A stretch of DNA of 7,131 nt from DAOQAU01 sp035354275 (GTDB lineage: Bacteria; Cyanobacteriota; Vampirovibrionia; Gastranaerophilales; Gastranaerophilaceae), in NCBI GenBank assembly GCA_035354275.1, contig DAOQAU010000068.1:1-7131 (forward strand), read 5' to 3'. This document shows positions 1-6,163 of the stretch, one piece after another. The notes under the pieces are model-generated. The model worked only from the letters and a program-made list of their open reading frames with translations, was not told the DNA's origin and searched no databases. Within the stretch, counting starts at the first letter, position 1. Each line of letters begins with the position of its first letter. The position numbers were made by a program, and so were the translations under genes.

Positions 1-4
1 GAAA

Positions 5-346
5 ATGGCAGTACCAAAGAAAAGAACGGGGCATTCGGCTCAAGGACATAGAAGAGCAAACTGGAAAGCGACAAAACCCGAAATAACAAAATGTTCAAAA
101 TGCGGTGAACCTGTTTTGACACACACGGTTTGTGCGGCTTGCGGATATTATAAAGGCAAAGCGGTAAGCATTAAGTCATCGGATTATTCAGAATCAAAAC
201 TCGAGCCTAAAAAATCTGTAAAAAAAGCAGTTAAAAAAGCAGAACCGAAACCTAAAAAAGCTGAAGAAAAAGCTGAAGAAATAATTGAAGAAAAATCAGT
301 TGAGGTTGTTGAGCAAATAAAAGAGGAAGAACCTAAGGGCGAATAG
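5..346 (+). CDS. rpmF: Large-subunit ribosomal protein bL32 with extended C-terminal tail
   Basis: This is a structural protein of the 50S ribosomal subunit. The first ~55 residues are a full bL32 core: it opens with MAVPKKRTGHSAQGHRRANW, and a four-cysteine zinc-ribbon (C30-x2-C33 and C43-x2-C46) follows, so this is the Zn-binding form. The family is normally about 56-65 residues, but this one has 113. Residues ~56-113 are a low-complexity Lys/Ala/Glu/Pro tail, basic first (KKAVKKAEPKPKK) and then acidic (EEKAEEIIEEKS to the end), with no recognised domain. The ATG lies four bases into the window, so its ribosome binding site is cut off; the start is secure because MAVPKK is the canonical L32 N-terminus. 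It is the first visible gene of the rpmF-plsX-fab cluster, 65 bp before plsX, as in E. coli. The identity of the core is near certain; the role of the tail is unknown. Confidence 0.96.
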   Translation: MAVPKKRTGHSAQGHRRANWKATKPEITKCSKCGEPVLTHTVCAACGYYKGKAVSIKSSDYSESKLEPKKSVKKAVKKAEPKPKKAEEKAEEIIEEKSVEVVEQIKEEEPKGE

Positions 347-393
347 GTAAATAGTGAATAAATTCTATTTACTATTTACAATTTACTATTCAC
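347..393. repeat. Inverted array of GTRAATW heptamers between rpmF and plsX
   Basis: Immediately after the rpmF stop codon there are two direct heptamers on the + strand (GTAAATA 347-353, GTGAATA 354-360). After a 5-base spacer come four tandem heptamers on the - strand, read from 393 down to 366: GTGAATA, GTAAATT, GTAAATA, GTAAATA. The two halves can fold together. One register is a perfect 8-bp pair, GTAAATAG 347-354 with CTATTTAC 365-372. The other pairs 347-359 with 381-393 with one mismatch and one G-U. No T-tract follows, so it does not look like a standard terminator. Function is unknown. Confidence 0.75.
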
Positions 394-411
394 TTAAAAA
401 AGAGGGGAAAT

Positions 412-1464
412 ATGACAAGAATAGCTATAGATGCAATGGGCGGCGACCATGCACCTCGTGAAATAGTAGCAGGTGCTATTTGGGCTGCTTCAGATTATGG
501 TGTCGCAATAGAATTGGTCGGAAAGCAAGACCAGATTGAATATGAAATTGATAAAATAAGCAGAGAAGGAATTGTTTCAACTGCTGGCGGATTTAAAAAT
601 AAAAAAATAAGGGTTGATGTCAGTAAACTTGATATCAAAATTACACCGGCTACAGAAGTCATTGAAATGGGCGAAGCACCCGGTCAGGCAATAAGAAAGA
701 AGAAAAAATCTTCAATAGTTTTGGCGGTTGATGCTGTAGCTACAGGAAGTTCAGAGGCAATAGTGGCAGCAGGTTCAACAGGTGCTGCTATGGCTTCAAG
801 TTTGTTCGGACTGGGAAGAATTCCCGGAATTGACAGACCGGCTATTGCAATAACTCTTCCTACAATGAAAGATCCTATTGTTGTTATAGATGCAGGTGCA
901 AACAGTAACTGCTCGCCTGAAATGTTATTTCAGTTTGCGGTTATGGGAACAACTTTTTCAAAAAACGTACTAAATATTGAAAATCCCAGAGTAGGCGTTT
1001 TGAACATCGGTGAAGAGGCAGGAAAAGGAAACGAACTTGCTCAGGCAACTTACAAATTATTGGAAGAAAATCAAGATAAAATTAACTTTATAGGTAACAT
1101 TGAAGGCAGAGAAATTTTCTCAGGTGTTTGCAATGTAGTGGTTTGCGACGGTTTTGTCGGAAATGTGGCATTAAAAATTACCGAAGGAACATCTTCAATG
1201 CTTTTCAGAATGCTCAAACAGGAATTTAAGACAGATCCGCTTGCAAGAATCGCAGGGTTGATTGCAAAACCTTTTATGAAAAGGATTTACAAAAAAATCA
1301 ATTACGAAGAATTCGGCGGAGCTTTGCTCTTGGGGGTTAAAGGAATTACCGTAATCTCACACGGAAGTTCTAAAGCCTATGCGATTAAAAACGCGGTTAG
1401 AGTTGCAAAAGAAGCTGTTGAAACAGGCGTAAATAAAAAAATATCAGAATTCTTGGGCGAATAG
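412..1464 (+). CDS. plsX: Phosphate acyltransferase PlsX (acyl-ACP:phosphate acyltransferase)
   Basis: PlsX converts acyl-ACP plus phosphate to acyl-phosphate, the acyl donor that PlsY uses to make lysophosphatidic acid. It is a peripheral membrane enzyme linking fatty-acid synthesis to phospholipid synthesis. The 350-residue length is normal for the family. Family motifs are in order: IDAMGGDHAP at residues 6-15, the basic segment APGQAIRKKKKSS at ~89-101, AGSTGA at 120-125, DAGANS at 160-165, LNIGEEAGKG at 197-206, GNIEGR at 228-233, CDGFVGNV at 245-252, FGGALLLGV at 301-309 and HGSS at 317-320. A purine-rich ribosome binding site (AGAGGGG, 401-407) sits four bases before the ATG, and the motif begins at residue 6, which fixes the start. 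It lies between rpmF and fabH, the conserved order. The last ten bases (GGGCGAATAG, 1455-1464) are identical to the end of rpmF. Confidence 0.97.
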   Translation: MTRIAIDAMGGDHAPREIVAGAIWAASDYGVAIELVGKQDQIEYEIDKISREGIVSTAGGFKNKKIRVDVSKLDIKITPATEVIEMGEAPGQAIRKKKKSSIVLAVDAVATGSSEAIVAAGSTGAAMASSLFGLGRIPGIDRPAIAITLPTMKDPIVVIDAGANSNCSPEMLFQFAVMGTTFSKNVLNIENPRVGVLNIGEEAGKGNELAQATYKLLEENQDKINFIGNIEGREIFSGVCNVVVCDGFVGNVALKITEGTSSMLFRMLKQEFKTDPLARIAGLIAKPFMKRIYKKINYEEFGGALLLGVKGITVISHGSSKAYAIKNAVRVAKEAVETGVNKKISEFLGE

Positions 1465-1493
1465 CCTTTATATTAAAATACGAGAGGTGGAAA

Positions 1494-2501
1494 ATGACAA
1501 GACAATTAATTCCGTTGAAAATTGCCGGAGTAGGTTATTGTGTGCCTGAAACGGTTATAACAAATGATGATTTGACAAAATTATATGATACATCGGACGA
1601 GTGGATTTATACAAGAACCGGTATAAAAGAACGTCGTGTGGTATCCGGTGAAGAAAATGCAATAGATTTGGGCTATGAGGCGGCAAAAAACGCTCTTAAG
1701 AAGGCAAACATTAAGCCCGAAGAAATTGATATGATTATTGCAGCATCATCTGCACCGGCTGATTTATACCCTGCAATGGCATGCAGAATCCAAGCCAAAT
1801 TAGGAGTTAAAGAAATTCCTGCATTTGATGTTACGGCAGCATGTTCAGGGCTTATTTATACCATGGAAATGGCAAGAGCCTTTATAGGAGCAGGCATTCA
1901 TAAGAAAATTCTAATTGTAGCAACAGATAATAATTCAAGATTTTGTGATTGGACAGACAGAAGTGTTTCAATTCTTTTTGGTGACGGTGCAGGCGCAATG
2001 GTTGTAACAGAAGCCGAAGACGGTATAAACGATCTTCTGGCAATAGATATTAAAGCAGACGGTTCAATCGGAGAATATATAACACTTCCTTTTACAGGGC
2101 AGAATTGTCCTTTGGTTACGCCTTGCGAGGAAAAACCTTCTCATGTAAAAATGAATGGACGCGAAGTGTATAAATTTGCTGTTAGAATTGTTCCGGAATA
2201 TATTGACAAATGTTTGGAAATGGCAAATATGAAAGCAGAAGATGTTGATTACTTTATTCCTCATCAGGCAAATCAAAGAATTATAGAAGCAGTTCAACAA
2301 AGACTAGGCTACAGTGACGAAAAAGTTATTTCTAATATCAAATACTACGGTAACACTTCAGCCGCCTCTGTTCCGATTGCGCTTGCAGAAGGCGTTGAAC
2401 ACGGGAAGATAAAGCTTCCATGTACGGCAATTCTTTGCGGATTCGGTGCAGGCATGACCTGGGGTGTTGCTATCGTAAGACTCAGAAAAGGAATTTGTTA
2501 G
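1494..2501 (+). CDS. fabH: Beta-ketoacyl-ACP synthase III (KAS III)
   Basis: FabH starts fatty-acid chains by condensing an acyl-CoA (usually acetyl-CoA) with malonyl-ACP to give acetoacetyl-ACP; it is cytosolic and normally a homodimer. The 335-residue length is typical. The catalytic triad is complete: Cys117 in TAACSGL, His257 in PHQAN and Asn287 in YYGNTSA. The family segment SDEWIYTRTGIKERR (residues 34-48) and the glycine-rich LFGDGAGAMV (161-170) and CGFGAGMTWG (315-324) stretches are also present. A purine-rich ribosome binding site (GAGAGGTGG, 1482-1490) precedes the ATG. plsX ends 29 bp upstream, so the two are almost certainly cotranscribed. The protein ends in a free cysteine (RKGIC). 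Whether it prefers straight or branched primers cannot be read from the sequence. Confidence 0.97.
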   Translation: MTRQLIPLKIAGVGYCVPETVITNDDLTKLYDTSDEWIYTRTGIKERRVVSGEENAIDLGYEAAKNALKKANIKPEEIDMIIAASSAPADLYPAMACRIQAKLGVKEIPAFDVTAACSGLIYTMEMARAFIGAGIHKKILIVATDNNSRFCDWTDRSVSILFGDGAGAMVVTEAEDGINDLLAIDIKADGSIGEYITLPFTGQNCPLVTPCEEKPSHVKMNGREVYKFAVRIVPEYIDKCLEMANMKAEDVDYFIPHQANQRIIEAVQQRLGYSDEKVISNIKYYGNTSAASVPIALAEGVEHGKIKLPCTAILCGFGAGMTWGVAIVRLRKGIC

Positions 2502-2507
2502 TTGAAA

Positions 2508-2566
2508 GGCTTAATGGGTGAATAGTTAAATTTAACTTTTAAGCCATTCACCTGTTCATCTATTCA
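2508..2566. repeat. Interleaved inverted repeats and 14-bp palindrome between fabH and fabD
   Basis: This 91-bp gap is unusually structured. Stem 1 pairs GGCTTAA (2508-2514) with TTAAGCC (2539-2545). Stem 2 pairs GGTGAAT (2517-2523) with ATTCACC (2546-2552). The two stems cross each other, so in RNA they would either form a pseudoknot-like fold or be mutually exclusive. Between their left arms and right arms lies the perfect palindrome AGTTAAATTTAACT (2524-2537). A third partner, CTATTCA (2560-2566), can also pair with TGAATAG (2519-2525). On the - strand the right-hand part reads as degenerate octamers (TGAATAGA, TGAACAGG, TGAATGGC). No T-tract follows, so it is not a standard terminator; the role is unknown. 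Confidence 0.7.
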
Positions 2567-2592
2567 GCTAAAAGATATAAAAGGAATGTATC

Positions 2593-3525
2593 ATGACAAA
2601 AAAGATAGCGTTCATATTCCCAGGGCAAGGCTCGCAATCTGTCGGGATGGGAAAAGATTTATACGATAATTTTGAACAGGCAAGGCATGTTTTTGACAAG
2701 GCAAATGAAGTTTTGGGCAAAGACATTAAAAAAATATGTTTTGAAGGACCGGATGAAGATTTAAAACAAACAATAAACACCCAGCCTGCAATTTTAACTA
2801 CTTCAATTGCTGCATTGGAAGCTTTGAAATCAAAATTAAATATCAAGCCGGAGCTTGTTGCGGGACACAGTTTGGGCGAATATGGGGCACTTTATGAGGC
2901 AGGGGTTTTTGACCTTGAAACAGCTTTTAAACTTATTCAAAAAAGAGCCGAGTTTATGAATGGAGTAAAAGGCGGGACAATGGCTGCGGTTTTGGGTGCA
3001 AATGAAGATGTTTTGATTGACTGTCTTCAAAAAGCCTCTGATGAAGGCTATGTGGCGGTTGCAAATTACAATTCGCCCGATCAGATAGTAATAACAGGTT
3101 CTGTCGAAGGGGTTAAAAAAGCATCCGAACTTTTAATGCTGGCAGGTGCTAAAAGGGTTATTCCTCTTGCGGTTTCAGGAGGTTTTCATTCCGAGCTTGT
3201 TAAAAATGCAGGCGAAAAATTTTCGGTTTACCTGGATGATTATGTATTAAACCAAGCAAAAATACCTGTTTTAACCAATGTTGATGCTGAGATTACCACA
3301 AATGCCGAAGATTTTAAATTAAAAATGCCAAAACAAATGTATTCAAGCGTGTATTGGACTCAAACCATTCAAAAAATGATAAAAGAAGGGGTTGATACAT
3401 TTATAGAAATAGGACCGGGAAAAGTTTTGGCAGGGCTTAATAAAAAAATAGCACCTGAAGTTGGAACTTACAATGTTTATGATAAAGTATCACTAGATAC
3501 TTGCGTCGAAGAGTTAAATAAATAA
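2593..3525 (+). CDS. fabD: Malonyl-CoA:ACP transacylase
   Basis: FabD moves the malonyl group from malonyl-CoA to the phosphopantetheine arm of ACP, supplying malonyl-ACP to FabH and FabF in the cytosol. The 310-residue length is normal. The entry motif FPGQGSQ is at residues 9-15. The nucleophile Ser93 lies in GHSLGEY (91-97), the carboxylate-binding Arg118 in QKRAEFM, the catalytic His199 in SGGFHS, and Gln248 in PKQMY matches the conserved late Gln. IGPGKVL (273-279) is the usual C-terminal motif. The ribosome binding site AAGGA (2581-2585) is seven bases before the ATG; an upstream ATG at 2586 is out of frame. It follows fabH by 91 bp of structured DNA, and fabG starts 13 bp after its end, so fabD and fabG are tightly coupled. 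Confidence 0.97.
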   Translation: MTKKIAFIFPGQGSQSVGMGKDLYDNFEQARHVFDKANEVLGKDIKKICFEGPDEDLKQTINTQPAILTTSIAALEALKSKLNIKPELVAGHSLGEYGALYEAGVFDLETAFKLIQKRAEFMNGVKGGTMAAVLGANEDVLIDCLQKASDEGYVAVANYNSPDQIVITGSVEGVKKASELLMLAGAKRVIPLAVSGGFHSELVKNAGEKFSVYLDDYVLNQAKIPVLTNVDAEITTNAEDFKLKMPKQMYSSVYWTQTIQKMIKEGVDTFIEIGPGKVLAGLNKKIAPEVGTYNVYDKVSLDTCVEELNK

Positions 3526-3538
3526 AGGAGAAAAAGAG

Positions 3539-4276
3539 ATGTCAGAAAAAAAAGTGGCACTTATAACCGGTGCGGCAAGAGGGATAGGAAAAGCTTGTGC
3601 AATCGAGCTTGCAAAAAACGGTTATGATATTGTGGTAAACGACATTGCGTTAGGCACAAACGAAGAGACGGCAAATGAAACAGCAAAAGAATTAAGAGCT
3701 TTTGGCGTTGATACAATGGTTGTTATGTTTGATGTTACAGACAAAGAAGCAATTGAAAAAGGGGTAGAAAAAATCGTTGAAAAATTCGGAAGGATTGATG
3801 TTCTTGTCAATAATGCAGGAATTACTCGCGACAATTTGCTTGTGAGAATGACTCAGGAAAATTGGCTTGCTGTTATTAACACAAATTTAAACAGTGCGTT
3901 TTATGTTTCAACACCTGTTGTTAAAGTTATGATGAAACAGCGTTTTGGTTCTATCATAAACATGGCAAGTATAGCAGGAGTTTACGGAAATGCCGGTCAA
4001 CCTAATTATTCAGCTGCAAAAGCAGGTTTAATAGGGCTTACAAGGTCAATGGCAAAAGAATTGGGTTCAAGAAACATCCGTGTGAACGCTGTTGCGCCTG
4101 GATTTATTAATACCGCAATGACCAGAGAGCTTAAATTGGACGGAATAGAAGAACATATTCCGCTCAGAAGGCTTGGTGAAGTTGAAGATATAGCCGCCGC
4201 AGTTAAGTTTTTGGCTATGGACGCTACTTACATCACGGGTCAAGTTCTACAAGTTGACGGTGGATTGGTCATTTGA
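3539..4276 (+). CDS. fabG: 3-oxoacyl-ACP reductase (NADPH-dependent)
   Basis: FabG reduces beta-ketoacyl-ACP to (R)-3-hydroxyacyl-ACP, the first reduction of each elongation cycle. It is a classical short-chain dehydrogenase/reductase and usually a tetramer. The 245-residue length is typical. The nucleotide-binding TGAARGIG is at residues 10-17, NNAG at 91-94, and the active-site tetrad is intact: Asn116, Ser144, Tyr157 and Lys161 (YSAAK). VAPGFINTAMT (185-195) and the C-terminal ITGQVLQVDGG (232-242) are also characteristic. A strong ribosome binding site AAGGAG (3525-3530) overlaps the last base of the fabD stop codon and is eight bases from the ATG, which suggests coupled translation. Generic SDR enzymes share these motifs, but the position between fabD and acpP makes FabG the clear choice. 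Confidence 0.96.
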   Translation: MSEKKVALITGAARGIGKACAIELAKNGYDIVVNDIALGTNEETANETAKELRAFGVDTMVVMFDVTDKEAIEKGVEKIVEKFGRIDVLVNNAGITRDNLLVRMTQENWLAVINTNLNSAFYVSTPVVKVMMKQRFGSIINMASIAGVYGNAGQPNYSAAKAGLIGLTRSMAKELGSRNIRVNAVAPGFINTAMTRELKLDGIEEHIPLRRLGEVEDIAAAVKFLAMDATYITGQVLQVDGGLVI

Positions 4277-4280
4277 CCAA
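4265..4280 (+). other. Small hairpin over the fabG stop codon
   Basis: TTGGTC (4265-4270) and GACCAA (4275-4280) form a perfect 6-bp stem with an ATTT loop that spans the fabG TGA stop (4274-4276). No T-run follows, so it is not a standard terminator. It could stabilise the 3' end of a processed fabG message. A second weak pairing, TTAACA (4294-4299) with TGTTAA (4315-4320), lies just downstream. Both may be chance in AT-rich DNA. Confidence 0.35.
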
Positions 4281-4324
4281 AAATTCAAAGAACTTAACAA
4301 TAAGCATTTTTTTATGTTAATTTC

Positions 4325-4352
4325 TTGCAAAAAATTCTTTAATCGGTATAAT
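4325..4352 (+). promoter_or_regulatory. Sigma-70-type promoter for acpP
   Basis: A -35 box TTGCAA (4325-4330, four of six consensus bases) is followed after 16 bases by a perfect -10 box TATAAT (4347-4352). Transcription would start near 4359, giving a leader of about 37 bases before the acpP ATG at 4396. The 119-bp fabG-acpP gap leaves room for an independent promoter, and ACP is one of the most abundant small proteins in bacteria, so an extra promoter here makes biological sense. Read-through from the upstream operon is also possible. Confidence 0.72.
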
Positions 4353-4395
4353 TTTTATGGATAGTTAAGAGAAACACAAAGAAAAGGGAAAGAAA

Positions 4396-4626
4396 ATGAG
4401 CACATTAGAAAAAGTTAAAAAAGTAGTAGTTGAACAGTTGAGCGTTGATGAAGCACTCGTAACTCCTGAAGCAAGCTTTACGGGCGATTTAGGTGCAGAT
4501 TCATTGGATACTGTTGAGTTGGTAATGGCTTTTGAAGAAGAGTTCGGATGCGAAATTCCTGACGAAGAAGCTGAAAAAATTCAAACAGTTCAAGATGCTG
4601 TAAACTATATCGATTCTCATTCGTAA
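4396..4626 (+). CDS. acpP: Acyl carrier protein
   Basis: AcpP carries growing acyl chains as thioesters on a 4'-phosphopantetheine arm and is the shared substrate of FabD, FabH, FabG, FabF and PlsX in this same cluster. The 76-residue length is standard. The modification site is Ser36 in GADSLDTVELVMAFEEEF (33-50), the canonical DSL motif at the start of the recognition helix. The protein is strongly acidic, as expected. A purine-rich ribosome binding site (AAAAGGGA, 4382-4389) lies about six bases before the ATG. It has its own promoter upstream and a terminator-like hairpin downstream, so it can probably be expressed as a single-gene message as well as with the operon. Confidence 0.98.
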   Translation: MSTLEKVKKVVVEQLSVDEALVTPEASFTGDLGADSLDTVELVMAFEEEFGCEIPDEEAEKIQTVQDAVNYIDSHS

Positions 4627-4644
4627 TCGATTTTAAGGTTAAGC

Positions 4645-4713
4645 TGTAACAAGAGAGGGGCTTTAAGTTCTCTTAATTAAGGGAGAAATCCCCTCCTTGT
4701 TATATGTTTATTT
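4645..4713 (+). terminator. Terminator-like nested hairpin between acpP and fabF
   Basis: The outer stem pairs 4645-4660 with 4690-4704. TAACAAG (4647-4653) and GAGGGG (4655-4660) pair with CCCCTC (4690-4695) and CTTGTTA (4696-4702), with one bulged A at 4654 and two more pairs at the base, one of them G-U. Inside the loop TTCTC and GAGAA form a second small hairpin around AATTAA (about 4668-4687). The T-rich run TATGTTTATTTTT follows at 4703-4715. This resembles an intrinsic terminator that would end the acpP message, probably incompletely, since no clear fabF promoter is seen in the ~30 bp that remain. It could instead be a processing or stability element. Confidence 0.65.
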
Positions 4714-4742
4714 TTATCAAACTAGTAAAAAGGTAAAAACTT

Positions 4743-5993
4743 ATGGATAAAAAAAGAGTAGTAATAACAGGTATCGGGATGGTGTCACCTTTTGGTGTGG
4801 GTACTGATATTTTTTGGAAAAGCCTTTTAGAAGGCAAAAGTGCTATAAGAACAATTCAGGGCATGGATTTAGAAAAGCATCATGTAAAGATTGCAGGACA
4901 AGTCCTTGATTTTAATCCCGAAGATTACATGGATCCCAAGGAAGCAAAAAAAATGGATCGCTTTACCCAATTTGCACTTGTTGCCTCAGATGAAGCAATC
5001 AAAGATGCAGGGTTGGATAAGATTATAGACTTTGATCCTTACAGATACGGAGTTATGGTAAGTTCTGCAGCAGGCGGGTTTCATACCTTTGAAAAAAACC
5101 ACATAGCTATGATTGAAAGAGGACCTACAAAATGTTCGCCTTTTACAATCCCTATGTTAATTGTTGATATGAGCTCAGGCAGAGTGTCAATGAAATACGG
5201 CTATAAAGGTGTAAACAAAGCCGTTGTATCAGCTTGTGCAACAGGCTCACATTCTATAGGAGACGCATTCAGATCTATACAATACGGAGATGCTGATGTA
5301 ATACTTGCAGGCGGTTGTGAAGCTACAATTTGTAATCTTGGAATAGGTGCTTTTACAAGTGCAAGAACACTTTCAAGAAGAAACGACGAGCCTCAAAGGG
5401 CTTCAAGACCTTATGACAAAGACAGAGACGGTTTTGTTATGGCAGAAGGAGCCGGTGTTTTGATAATGGAAGAGTATGAGCATGCCAAAGCAAGAGGTGC
5501 TAAAATTTATGCAGAAATAGTAGGCTATGGTCAAACAGCCGATGCTTATGATATTGTAGCTCCTGATCCTGAAGGTACAGGTGCGCAAAAAGCAATGGAA
5601 TTTGCGCTTAAAGATGCAAATCTTAAACCCGAAGAAATACAATATATAAATTCTCATGGAACAAGTACAGGATTGGGCGATGCCGCTGAATCCCATGCCA
5701 TTGCAAAAGTCTTTGGTGACCTTGATGTAAATAAAAATCTTCTTGTAAGTTCAACAAAAAGTATGCACGGTCATATGCTCGGAGCAACAGGTGCGGCAGA
5801 GAGCATTGTTTGTATAAAAGCAATAAATGAAGGAGTTGTGCCACCTACCATTAATCTTGATAATCAAGATGAAGAAGTTGCTAATCTTGATTATGTTCCT
5901 CATAAAACAAGAAAAAAAGAAGTTAGTGCAGCTTTGACAAATTCATTCGGGTTTGGCGGGCATAATGCTTCTTTGATATTTAAGAAGATATAA
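4743..5993 (+). CDS. fabF: Beta-ketoacyl-ACP synthase II (KAS II)
   Basis: FabF condenses acyl-ACP with malonyl-ACP in each elongation round, extending the chain by two carbons; it is a cytosolic thiolase-fold homodimer. The 416 residues match the family (~410-415). The Cys-His-His site is complete: Cys165 in SACATGSH, His305 in NSHGTST and His342 in SMHGHMLGA, with Lys339 just before it. The C-terminal SFGFGGHN (401-408) contains the gatekeeper Phe404; the His at 407, where E. coli has Thr, is a variant common in cyanobacterial and plant enzymes. The ribosome binding site is weak (AAGG, 4730-4733, nine bases from the ATG). The N-terminus MDKKRVVITGIGMVSPFG is standard, so the start is secure. 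It is the last gene of the cluster, 116 bp after acpP. FabB is less likely given the ACP linkage and sequence style. Confidence 0.96.
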   Translation: MDKKRVVITGIGMVSPFGVGTDIFWKSLLEGKSAIRTIQGMDLEKHHVKIAGQVLDFNPEDYMDPKEAKKMDRFTQFALVASDEAIKDAGLDKIIDFDPYRYGVMVSSAAGGFHTFEKNHIAMIERGPTKCSPFTIPMLIVDMSSGRVSMKYGYKGVNKAVVSACATGSHSIGDAFRSIQYGDADVILAGGCEATICNLGIGAFTSARTLSRRNDEPQRASRPYDKDRDGFVMAEGAGVLIMEEYEHAKARGAKIYAEIVGYGQTADAYDIVAPDPEGTGAQKAMEFALKDANLKPEEIQYINSHGTSTGLGDAAESHAIAKVFGDLDVNKNLLVSSTKSMHGHMLGATGAAESIVCIKAINEGVVPPTINLDNQDEEVANLDYVPHKTRKKEVSAALTNSFGFGGHNASLIFKKI

Positions 5994-6007
5994 TTAAGAA
6001 TTAAGAT

Positions 6008-6056
6008 AAGATAAAGCGGCGGATTTTCGTGAAACGAAAATCCGCCGCTTTATCTT
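6008..6056 (+). terminator. Perfect 23-bp hairpin: terminator of the fab operon
   Basis: Bases 6008-6030 and 6034-6056 are exact reverse complements (core GCGGCGGATTTTCGT against ACGAAAATCCGCCGC) around a GAA loop. The stem starts 15 bases after the fabF stop codon. The GC-rich core is flanked by AAA on the left and TTT on the right with more T beyond (CTTTATCTTT), which is the pattern of an intrinsic terminator able to work in both directions. The stem is longer than usual for a plain terminator. Confidence 0.8.
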
Positions 6057-6058
6057 TC

Positions 6059-6095
6059 GATTTTAAGGAAAAAAAGAACTTTTTTCCTTAAAATC
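6059..6095. repeat. Perfect 16-bp AT-rich inverted repeat
   Basis: GATTTTAAGGAAAAAA (6059-6074) and TTTTTTCCTTAAAATC (6080-6095) are exact reverse complements around an AGAAC loop. It begins only two bases after the preceding hairpin ends. There are few GC pairs and no external T-run, so it is not a typical terminator. It may be part of a compound structured repeat with its neighbours on both sides. Confidence 0.7.
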
Positions 6096-6109
6096 TGATG
6101 TCCGGTTTC

Positions 6110-6147
6110 AAACCTTACCGCCGGCTAACCCGCAGTCGGCAAGGTTT
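6110..6147. other. Imperfect GC-rich hairpin in a locally GC-rich segment
   Basis: AAACCTT (6110-6116) pairs with AAGGTTT (6141-6147) and CCGGCT (6121-6126) with AGTCGG (6134-6139, one G-U), with a small asymmetric internal loop and a 7-base apical loop. By hand count 36 of the 68 bases from 6096 to 6163 are G or C, clearly richer than the surrounding DNA. It could be part of a small structured RNA or a dispersed repeat; nothing identifies a family. Confidence 0.4.
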
Positions 6148-6163
6148 TCACACTTCTAAGGTC

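Noticed and set aside
2064..2300. - strand frame within fabH (78 codons).
   Set aside because: It lies inside an intact, motif-complete fabH, has a composition typical of an antisense shadow (many Phe, Cys, Asn) and no ribosome binding site was noted.
2502..2531. Promoter for fabD starting with TTGAAA at 2502-2507.
   Set aside because: No acceptable -10 box lies at 16-18 bases; the region is better described as inverted repeats.
2568..3030. Two - strand frames over fabD, and a similar one at 3622-3834 over fabG.
   Set aside because: They are antisense shadows of conserved genes with no recognisable protein pattern.
4703..4742. FapR- or FabT-type operator near fabF (TCAAACTAGT segment).
   Set aside because: Only a 6-bp palindrome (ACTAGT) is present; it does not match the longer known operators as I remember them.
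5403..5844. Two overlapping - strand frames within fabF (97 and 73 codons).
   Set aside because: Both are antisense to conserved fabF coding sequence, and their His/Leu/Cys-rich compositions do not look like proteins.
6113..6147. Considered an integron attC site because of CTAAC within a palindromic GC-rich segment.
   Set aside because: The RYYYAAC and GTTRRRY core boxes are not both present at the ends and no integrase or cassette structure is nearby.
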